DNA of 6,737 nt. Source: DASTRU01 sp035761045 (lineage in GTDB: Bacteria > Pseudomonadota > Gammaproteobacteria > Burkholderiales > Burkholderiaceae_E). Below, piece after piece: positions 1 to 5,403 of the stretch. Below the pieces are notes generated by a model, which ran no database searches, was not told where the DNA came from, and saw only the letters and a list, made by a program, of their open reading frames with translations. The stretch spans positions 1 through 6,737 of the forward strand of contig DASTRU010000152.1 of the NCBI GenBank assembly GCA_035761045.1, given 5' to 3'. Positions within the stretch are counted from its first letter, which is position 1, and each line of letters opens with the position of its first letter. Made by a program: the position numbers and the translations under genes.

Positions 1-1
1 T

Positions 2-823
2 CAAGCCGCGTCCGCTACCGCTTCATCGAAACTTAAATTCGGCAGCGCGATGGATTATTTGCGCGAAGGCAATACCTGCGCGCGCGAGGGCCGTTGGCGC
101 GAGGCGATCATCGCCTATCGCACCGCGGCGCTGGCCGATCCCGCCTGCGTGCAGGCCTACAACAACCTCGGCCATTTGTTGTACTTGCATGGGCATCACG
201 AGCGCGCGGTGAATTGCTTCATGCGTGCGATAACGCTCGCGCCGCAATTGGCCACCGTGCGCGAAAACTTGCTCGACGCCTTGGTGGCATGCATACGCGC
301 CGCGTGCAAACGACAAAATTTCGTGGAAGCCCGACGATGGATCACGCTGGGGTTCTCATCCATCGGAGCCTGTCCGGCCTTGATCGCCTTACGCGGCGGC
401 ATCTTGCTGGAAGAGCGGCGCTTTCAAGCCGCGATGGCGAACTTCGCGGCGGTGTTGCGCGATGAGCCGACGAATGCCGTGGTGTGGGGCCAGCTCGGTC
501 AAGCCTGCTTGGGCGTGCACGACCACAAGCGCGCGAAGGCGGCGTTCATGACGGCGATGCATCACGCGCCCGAACACATCGACTACCCCATGCAATTAGG
601 CGATATGGCGATGGACGAGCACGAGTATTCAGCCGCCTTGCATTGGTATGAACGCGCCGCGCGCATTGACGCGGCGCATCCCACACTCGCGCGGCGGCTT
701 GAGCGCGCGCGTCGAGGTGTATTGGTTACTCAGCCGGTGACTCATGACACGACGCAAACCATGCCGACCGCTGACGACGGCGAGAATATCGACCTTCAAA
801 CCCATTCGGTCGTCGCGCATTGA
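2..823 (+). CDS. TPR-repeat protein, possibly 5'-partial
   Basis: The protein is built from helix-turn-helix tetratricopeptide repeats, which act as protein-protein interaction scaffolds; no catalytic domain is visible. Numbered from the ATG at 50 (257 residues), repeats fall at about 1-34, 34-67, 108-141, 142-175 and 176-209, with a degenerate one between 68 and 107. TPR consensus features include the AYNNLGHLLYLHG and VVWGQLGQACLG helices and the proline ending several repeats (LAP, DEP, HAP). Residues after about 222 form a polar, probably disordered tail. The ATG at 50 has no clear Shine-Dalgarno, and the same frame stays open to position 2 without a stop, so the real start may lie outside the window and the repeat array may be longer. 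There is no signal peptide from the ATG at 50. Partner and pathway cannot be named. The gene converges on the FMN reductase gene with 15 bp between stops. Confidence 0.85.
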   Translation, partial: QAASATASSKLKFGSAMDYLREGNTCAREGRWREAIIAYRTAALADPACVQAYNNLGHLLYLHGHHERAVNCFMRAITLAPQLATVRENLLDALVACIRAACKRQNFVEARRWITLGFSSIGACPALIALRGGILLEERRFQAAMANFAAVLRDEPTNAVVWGQLGQACLGVHDHKRAKAAFMTAMHHAPEHIDYPMQLGDMAMDEHEYSAALHWYERAARIDAAHPTLARRLERARRGVLVTQPVTHDTTQTMPTADDGENIDLQTHSVVAH

Positions 824-838
824 GATTGATATACGCCG

Positions 839-1396
839 TTACCGCTTCAAGGTCCGCGCGAAGTCCACAAGGCTCGTGAGCATTTGCGCGATCAGCGCGC
901 GCGTTTTCTCGTCGGTCAGCCGATTGTTCGCATCGAAGCGTTGCGCGGCTTGCCCAATCATCACCTCGGGTTTATTGATCGCGTGCACGTCGAGATACAC
1001 AAACACCTGACGTAAGTGATATTGCGCGCGCGCGGTGCCCAATAAGCTTGGCGAAGCGCCCATGATGGCCGCGGCCTTGCCCGCGAACGCGTTGTCACCG
1101 CTGGGTCGCGTGGCCCAATCGATCGCGTTCTTCAACATGCCGGGAATCGAATAGTTGTATTCGGGCGTGGCGAACAACAAGGCGTCCGCTTCGCGAATCG
1201 CTTGTTTGAAGCGCACCACCGGTTCGGGTAACGGTTGTTCGTGATCGCCGTGATAGATCGGAATATCGTCGAGCGTATAAATGTCCACGCTGACGCCGGT
1301 GGGCGCGAGTTCGCGCGCGGCCTCAAGCGCGGCGCGGTTGTACGACCCCGCGCGAAGGCTGCCGGGAATGCCAAGAATGCGAAACGTGTCGGGCAT
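839..1396 (-). CDS. NADPH-dependent FMN/quinone reductase (ChrR/YieF-like)
   Basis: This is a 185-residue flavodoxin-fold oxidoreductase of the NADPH-dependent FMN reductase family. Members reduce quinones, azo compounds or chromate using FMN and NAD(P)H in the cytosol. The N-terminal FMN phosphate-binding loop is at residues 12-20 (GSLRAGSYN), and the family signature PEYNYSIPGMLKNAIDW is at 78-94. The length matches single-domain members. I chose the ATG at 1394-1396 because the domain begins right after it (MPDTFRILGIPGS) and a short AGGT lies 6 nt upstream; an in-frame extension to 1450 adds 18 residues with no family character. It lies 82 bp downstream of mntH on the same strand and could be co-transcribed with it. 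Many relatives are dimeric or tetrameric and help protect against oxidative stress by two-electron quinone reduction. The actual substrate cannot be read from the sequence. Confidence 0.9.
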   Translation of the reverse strand: MPDTFRILGIPGSLRAGSYNRAALEAARELAPTGVSVDIYTLDDIPIYHGDHEQPLPEPVVRFKQAIREADALLFATPEYNYSIPGMLKNAIDWATRPSGDNAFAGKAAAIMGASPSLLGTARAQYHLRQVFVYLDVHAINKPEVMIGQAAQRFDANNRLTDEKTRALIAQMLTSLVDFARTLKR

Positions 1397-1445
1397 GGTG
1401 ATACCTATCGAGAGGAATGAGGGAAGACGACAAGTGCGACGGCGA

Positions 1446-1460
1446 GGCACTTTGCGTGCC
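1446..1460 (-). other. Short hairpin between mntH and the FMN reductase gene
   Basis: GGCAC and GTGCC form a perfect 5-bp stem around a 5-nt loop, extendable by one G-U pair on the minus strand, 19 nt past the mntH stop. No T-tract follows on the minus strand, so it is not a canonical intrinsic terminator; it could be an mRNA processing or stability element, or chance in GC-rich DNA. Confidence 0.25.
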
Positions 1461-1478
1461 CGCCTATACGCATGCGGC

Positions 1479-2792
1479 TTACGGCGCCGTCAACAACAAC
1501 ACCGCGTTGGCCGCCACGATCATCGCAAACAACAGCCACGCGACGATCTTTAGAACAGGGCCATTCGCGAACGCGCCCATCAACTGGCGATCGCTCGTTA
1601 GTGCGATAAGCGGCCCAATCGCGAACGGTAATTGAAAACTTAGGACCACTTGGCTTGCGACTAAGAGTTTGCCCACGCCCGCGTCGCCCAACCACAGCAC
1701 GCCCGCCAACGCGGGCACGAGCGCGAGGCCGCGCGTGATCAAGCGACGTTGCCAACACGGAATCTTGAGATCGAGAAATCCGTCCATGATGATTTGCCCC
1801 GCGATGGTTCCGGTAAAGGTGGAGCTTTGACCGGCGGCCAATAACGCGACGCCAAACAGCACCGCCGCGACGCTGCTGCCCACGATGGGATCAAGCAAGT
1901 GATAGGCATCTTGAATCTCGGTCACGTTGGTATGACCGGTGCCATGAAACGCACGCGCCGCCAAGGTGAGGATGGCCGCGTTGACGAGCAGCGCGAGCGA
2001 CAGCGAGACGACGGTGTCGAGCGTGGAAAGCTTGATCGCGTCGCGTTGCCCGGCCACGTCGCGCCCCACCGCGCGGGTTTGCACGATGGACGAATGCAAA
2101 TACAAGTTATGCGGCATCACCGTCGCGCCCAAAATGCCCACGGCGAGATACAAGCTGTTCGGGTCTTGCAACGCCGAGAGCCGAGGAACGAACCCGTGCG
2201 CGATGGCACTCCAGTCGGGTCCGAGCATGACGAGTTGCACCGCGAAGCACACGCCAATCGTCGCGATCAGGCCAAGAACAATCGCCTCGACTTGGCGAAA
2301 GCCTTTGCCCTTTAGACCCAACACAATGATGGTGTCCAAGGCGGTAATCAAAATGCCATTGACGAGCGACACGCCAAACAGCAAATGCAAGGCGAGCGCG
2401 CTGCCTAAGACCTCGGCGACATCGCACGCAATGATCGCGATCTCGGCCATGATCCAAAGCACGCGACCAGTGAACTTCGAATACCGGTCCTTGCACGCGC
2501 GGGCTAAGTCCTTACCCGCGACGATGCCTAGCCGCAAGCTCAGTACTTGCAACACCATCGCCGCCAAGCTCGACAACAACACGACGAACAACAGCGAATA
2601 CCCAAACGCCGAGCCTGCTTGGATGTCGGTCGCCCAATTGCCCGGATCCATATAGCCCACCGATACCAATAGACCCGGACCCGCGAAGCGCAACAAACGC
2701 TTCCATAACGGTTGATTCAACGCGACCGTGATGCTGCCGCGTACCTCGGAGGGACAAAACGGCGCGGTCGCCGTGGTGGGAAGACCAAGCAT
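1479..2792 (-). CDS. mntH: Nramp-family Mn2+/H+ symporter MntH
   Basis: MntH is an inner-membrane divalent metal transporter that imports Mn2+ (and less well Fe2+) with protons. The 437-residue length is usual for the proteobacterial family. The first transmembrane helix carries the metal-binding DPGN motif at residues 49-52 (GYMDPGNWATDIQAG). Helix 6 carries GATVMPHNLYLHS, with A223 and M226 at the spacing of the backbone and thioether metal ligands known in Nramp structures, then H228 and H232. The conserved stretch GQSSTFTGTIAGQ is at 331-342. About eleven hydrophobic segments follow a roughly 30-residue cytosolic N-terminus. The ATG at 2790-2792 is supported by the conserved N-terminal PFCPSEVRG, although no Shine-Dalgarno precedes it. 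It is divergently oriented to the CBS-protein gene. Nramp genes are often under MntR, Fur/Mur or OxyR control, but I recognise no such box upstream. Confidence 0.97.
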   Translation of the reverse strand: MLGLPTTATAPFCPSEVRGSITVALNQPLWKRLLRFAGPGLLVSVGYMDPGNWATDIQAGSAFGYSLLFVVLLSSLAAMVLQVLSLRLGIVAGKDLARACKDRYSKFTGRVLWIMAEIAIIACDVAEVLGSALALHLLFGVSLVNGILITALDTIIVLGLKGKGFRQVEAIVLGLIATIGVCFAVQLVMLGPDWSAIAHGFVPRLSALQDPNSLYLAVGILGATVMPHNLYLHSSIVQTRAVGRDVAGQRDAIKLSTLDTVVSLSLALLVNAAILTLAARAFHGTGHTNVTEIQDAYHLLDPIVGSSVAAVLFGVALLAAGQSSTFTGTIAGQIIMDGFLDLKIPCWQRRLITRGLALVPALAGVLWLGDAGVGKLLVASQVVLSFQLPFAIGPLIALTSDRQLMGAFANGPVLKIVAWLLFAMIVAANAVLLLTAP

Positions 2793-2900
2793 GGATTCGT
2801 CGAAAAGTAAGTGGTGTCGCGAGAGACGAACGACGGTAGCACGAGGACCACGGGTTTTCTAAAGGAACGGGAGTTGCGACGGCCTCAACACCATTAGGCA

Positions 2901-2916
2901 TCGCGCATGTGCGCGA
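2901..2916. promoter_or_regulatory. 16-bp inverted repeat, possible operator or leader hairpin
   Basis: TCGCGCA and TGCGCGA are perfect 7-nt arms around a central TG. The repeat ends 19 nt before the Shine-Dalgarno of the CBS-protein gene. It could be the binding site of a dimeric regulator, or an mRNA hairpin (6-bp stem, 4-nt loop) near the ribosome site. GCGC-rich words are common in this genome, so chance is a real alternative. Confidence 0.35.
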
Positions 2917-2935
2917 CGTCGTAACGAACGTCCCT

Positions 2936-2941
2936 AAGGAG
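2936..2941 (+). promoter_or_regulatory. Shine-Dalgarno deciding the CBS-protein start
   Basis: AAGGAG lies 6 nt before the ATG at 2948. It is the best ribosome binding site in the window and rules against the in-frame GTG at 2909, which would add 13 residues encoded across this very site. Confidence 0.85.
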
Positions 2942-2947
2942 AACGAA

Positions 2948-3469
2948 ATGACTCGCGTCGCCGAAGTCATGACACGTGGCGTGCGCTCCATGCCGCCGCA
3001 CGCCACGCTGGTGGAGGCCGCCAAGGCCATGGATGAGTTGAATGTCGGCGCGATTCCCGTTTGCGAGGGCGACCGCTTGATCGGCATGGTGACCGATCGC
3101 GACATCGTCGTGCGCGCGGTGGCGCAAGGGCGCTCCATTAGTGAAACGCCGTTGGCCGATGTGATGAGCGCCAATGTGCGCTCGTGCTTCGAGGATCAAT
3201 CCGTCGATGAAGTGCTATCGCTCATGCGCGATGCGCAAATTCGCCGTGTACCGGTGGTAGATCGTGCGCGGCAATTAGTGGGCGTTTTGTCCTTAGGCGA
3301 TGTCGCGGCCAAGGACGATGAAGCGCAAGCGGGTCTCGCGCTCGAAGCGATTTCGGAGCCCGCCGAGCCAGACCGTTCCGTGTCGTCCGAGCCCACCACC
3401 AAAACATCACCGAGTCGCGGCGAGGACATGGGCGCGCGCGATGTCACTGGCGCGCCCCTGCGCGACTAA
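2948..3469 (+). CDS. Two-CBS-domain protein with acidic tail
   Basis: This 173-residue cytosolic protein is a stand-alone pair of CBS domains (a Bateman module). Such modules usually bind adenine nucleotides (AMP, ATP, NADH or SAM) and report cell energy or redox state to partners. CBS1 spans about 5-60, with VGAIPVCEGDRLIGMVTDRDI at its core (33-53). CBS2 spans about 70-122, with RRVPVVDRARQLVGVLSLGDVA at 99-120. The GMVTDRDI and GVLSLGDVA ends are the typical ribose-phosphate contact regions. Residues 125-173 form a Ser/Pro/Glu-rich, charged, probably disordered tail that is not part of the fold. No catalytic domain is attached, so it is likely a regulator or sensor. The start is fixed by the Shine-Dalgarno at 2936-2941. 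Its TAA overlaps the next ATG by one base (TAATG), which suggests translational coupling with the flavoprotein gene downstream. The ligand is not known. Confidence 0.92.
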   Translation: MTRVAEVMTRGVRSMPPHATLVEAAKAMDELNVGAIPVCEGDRLIGMVTDRDIVVRAVAQGRSISETPLADVMSANVRSCFEDQSVDEVLSLMRDAQIRRVPVVDRARQLVGVLSLGDVAAKDDEAQAGLALEAISEPAEPDRSVSSEPTTKTSPSRGEDMGARDVTGAPLRD

Positions 3470-4416
3470 TGCACGACGACGCGGTGACTTCGCCCTTGAT
3501 GAACGCAAACGACACATACGACGTGCTTATCGTGGGCGGTGGTCCGGCGGGCTTGAGCGCGGCCTTGGTGCTTGGTCGCTGCCGTCGTCGCGTATTGGTG
3601 TGCGATACCGGCGAACAGCGCAACCGTTGGGCGCGGAACATGCACAACTTCCTAAGTCGCGACGGCATGCCGCCTAAGGAGTTTCTCGATGCGGCTCAAC
3701 GCGAGCTAACGCCCTACGACGACGTCGCGCGCATTCACGCCAAGGTGATGGACATCGAACCGCACGACAACGGATTCAAAGCGACGCTCGCGGACGGCCG
3801 AGCCTTGCACGCGCGCAAATTGCTATTGGCCACCGGCGTGGTGGACCACGTGCCTAAGCTGCCCGGCATCGACGTCTTATACGGCCGCAGCGTGCATCAC
3901 CGCCCGTATTGCGATGGCTGGGAATGGCGCGATAAGCGAATCGCCGCCTACGGCCGCGGCGATGCCAAGGGCGCGGGGTTGGCGTTGATGCTGTTGCGTT
4001 GGTCAAGCGACATCGTGCTCTTGACCAACGGTGCGCACGAACTGTCCGACGACGAATTGCAGCGCCTCGACCGACACCGCATCGCGGTGAACGACCGACC
4101 GATCGCGCGTTTGGACGGCGACGCGCAAGGCTTGCTACGCCATGTGGTGTTCGACGACGGCACGGTGCTCGACCGCGACGCGATGTTCTTCAACACCGGC
4201 CAGCATCAGCACGATGTATTGGCCAAGAAGCTCGGTTGCCGTTTCACCGAACGCGGCGGCGTGCAAGCCGATCACGTCGAAACGGGCATTCCCGGACTGT
4301 ATGTCGCGGGCGACGCCACGCGCGACGTGCAGTTCGTCATCGTCGCCGCGTCCGAAGGCGCGCAAGCCGGCGTGGCGATCAACAAGGCACTTATGACGGA
4401 GGAAGGGTTGTGTTGA
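3469..4416 (+). CDS. Thioredoxin-reductase-like NAD(P)/FAD oxidoreductase lacking first CxxC cysteine
   Basis: This 315-residue protein has the two-dinucleotide-domain fold of low-molecular-weight thioredoxin reductases. The FAD-binding GGGPAG is at residues 23-28, an ATG motif (LLATGVVDHVPKLPG) precedes the NADPH domain, a nucleotide loop GRGDAKGAG follows at 162-170, and the C-terminal FAD motif GLYVAGDATRDVQ starts at 276 (GD at 281-282). The length is typical. The redox site, C-P-Y-C-x-G-W-E in relatives I know, reads R145-P-Y-C148-D-G-W-E here, so one of the two cysteines is missing and normal dithiol exchange is unlikely; FAD and NAD(P)H binding look intact. It may act as a different flavin oxidoreductase. 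I take the ATG at 3469 because it overlaps the CBS-gene stop; an ATG at 3499 would also keep the whole FAD motif, and neither has a Shine-Dalgarno. The last residue is a cysteine. Confidence 0.9.
   Translation: MHDDAVTSPLMNANDTYDVLIVGGGPAGLSAALVLGRCRRRVLVCDTGEQRNRWARNMHNFLSRDGMPPKEFLDAAQRELTPYDDVARIHAKVMDIEPHDNGFKATLADGRALHARKLLLATGVVDHVPKLPGIDVLYGRSVHHRPYCDGWEWRDKRIAAYGRGDAKGAGLALMLLRWSSDIVLLTNGAHELSDDELQRLDRHRIAVNDRPIARLDGDAQGLLRHVVFDDGTVLDRDAMFFNTGQHQHDVLAKKLGCRFTERGGVQADHVETGIPGLYVAGDATRDVQFVIVAASEGAQAGVAINKALMTEEGLC
4398..4406 (+). promoter_or_regulatory. Shine-Dalgarno of the SDR gene inside the preceding gene
   Basis: GGAGGAAGG lies in the last codons of the oxidoreductase gene. GGAGG (4398-4402) is 7 nt before GTG 4410 and 10 nt before TTG 4413. 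It supports a non-ATG start for the dehydrogenase, since no ATG occurs in frame near the domain start. Confidence 0.75.
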
Positions 4417-5384
4417 ATTCACACCGCAGTCTTAACGGCCGCAAGGTGGTCATCACCGGTGCATCCAGCGGCATCGGCCGCGCCACCGCGCTTGCCTACG
4501 CGTCCGAAGGCGCGCGGCTCGTACTCGTCGCGCGGCGTCGCGAACCATTGGAAGACGTGGCCGTGCAATGCGAGGCGCTTGGCACCACCGCGCTCGTCGT
4601 TCCCGCCGATGTCACCGACGCGAGCGCGATGCACACCGTCGCCGAACAAGCCCGCGCGCACTTTGGCGCCGTCGATGTATGGATCAACAACGTTGGCACC
4701 GGCGCGGTGGGTTCGTTCACCGAAGTGCCGATCAGCGCGCATCGCCGCGTGATCGAAACCAACCTCATCGGTCATATGAACGGCGCGCACGCGGTGTTGC
4801 CGCATTTCATCGCGCGTCGGCGAGGGGTGTTAATCAACATGATTTCCGTGGGCGGTTGGGTCGCGACGCCGTACGCCAGCGCCTATAGCGCGAGTAAGTT
4901 TGGCGTTCGTGGGTTCGCGCAAGCCTTGCGCGCCGAGGTCTCGCGCTGGCCCGACATACATGTGTGCGATGTGTATCCGGCCTTCGTCGATACGCCCGGC
5001 GTGGCGCATGGCGCGAATTACACCGGGCGCGGCATTCGGCCAATGCCACCGGTGTACGACCCACGCCAAGTGGCCGAGGCGATGGTGAAGCTTGCGGTAT
5101 CGCCGCGCGCGACGACCATGGTGGGCAGCATCACGCCATGGTTACGCGCGGGTGTTGCCGTGGCGCCCAATGTGTCGGGCCACGTGGCGCGCTGGTTCAT
5201 GGACCGCGCGTTCAAGTTCGCCGACCCGGCACCCGTCAAGGCCGGTAATTTGTTCGAGCCACAAGGGCCTTATCAACTCGATGGCGGCTATAAAAGCACG
5301 GCGCCGATGCGCGTGGCGCCCGCCGTCGGGCTCGCGGTGTTGGGCGCGCTTGCGTTGCGGTGGTGGATGAAGGCCCGCGCTTAA
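4410..5384 (+). CDS. Short-chain dehydrogenase/reductase with C-terminal membrane segment
   Basis: This 324-residue protein is a classical SDR, an NAD(P)(H)-dependent reductase or dehydrogenase of alcohols and carbonyls. The cofactor motif TGASSGIG is at 16-23, D67 follows the third strand, NNVG (usually NNAG) is at 93-96, and the catalytic set is N118, S146, Y159 and K163 (YSASK). Arginines at 42-44 after the second strand favour NADPH. It is longer than the usual 250 residues: after the Rossmann core comes an extension ending in a hydrophobic segment at about 303-318, followed by RWWMKARA, which suggests a C-terminal membrane anchor with a basic end. The start is GTG 4410, or TTG 4413 one codon later, both served by the Shine-Dalgarno in the preceding gene. 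The open frame extends further upstream to 3999, but that part only shadows the oxidoreductase gene. The substrate is unknown. Confidence 0.92.
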   Translation: MLNSHRSLNGRKVVITGASSGIGRATALAYASEGARLVLVARRREPLEDVAVQCEALGTTALVVPADVTDASAMHTVAEQARAHFGAVDVWINNVGTGAVGSFTEVPISAHRRVIETNLIGHMNGAHAVLPHFIARRRGVLINMISVGGWVATPYASAYSASKFGVRGFAQALRAEVSRWPDIHVCDVYPAFVDTPGVAHGANYTGRGIRPMPPVYDPRQVAEAMVKLAVSPRATTMVGSITPWLRAGVAVAPNVSGHVARWFMDRAFKFADPAPVKAGNLFEPQGPYQLDGGYKSTAPMRVAPAVGLAVLGALALRWWMKARA

Positions 5385-5403
5385 CCTTTCATCGCCAATA
5401 TCC

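Larger units (their letters stand above)
2793..2947. promoter_or_regulatory. Divergent intergenic region, mntH / CBS-protein operon
   Basis: This 155-bp gap must hold the promoters for both mntH (leftward) and the plus-strand unit (rightward). No convincing sigma-70 pair stands out. Weak candidates are TTGCGA at 2874-2879 on the plus strand, without a good -10 at the right distance, and on the minus strand TTGAGG with TTTAGA about 19 nt apart. I see no Fur, MntR or OxyR-type box and no sign of a manganese riboswitch fold. The only clear elements are the inverted repeat at 2901-2916 and the Shine-Dalgarno at 2936-2941. Confidence 0.6.

Noticed and set aside
1397..1450. 18-residue N-terminal extension of the FMN reductase
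   Set aside because: It lacks family character and a ribosome site; the domain starts right after the internal ATG at 1394-1396.
1446..1460. Intrinsic terminator after mntH
   Set aside because: A small hairpin exists but no T-tract follows it on the minus strand, so it is listed only as a hairpin.
1966..2655. 229-codon plus-strand open frame opposite mntH
   Set aside because: It is Thr/Ser/Arg-rich antisense translation of a gene whose minus-strand product is an unmistakable Nramp protein; long antisense frames are common in GC-rich DNA.
2793..2900. Manganese riboswitch or MntR/Fur/OxyR box before mntH
   Set aside because: I looked for these because they often precede mntH, but found no matching stem-loop pattern or box by eye.
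2909..2947. GTG start adding 13 residues to the CBS protein
   Set aside because: The strong Shine-Dalgarno at 2936-2941 sits inside this stretch and points to the ATG at 2948.
2512..3174. 220-codon minus-strand open frame across the divergent intergenic region
   Set aside because: It overlaps mntH and the CBS gene in other frames and shows no recognisable domain.
3999..4409. In-frame 5' extension of the SDR frame giving a 461-residue protein
   Set aside because: The extension lies wholly over the oxidoreductase gene in another frame and is Arg/Pro-rich shadow sequence; the SDR cofactor motif starts just after the GTG/TTG at 4410-4413, which has its own Shine-Dalgarno.
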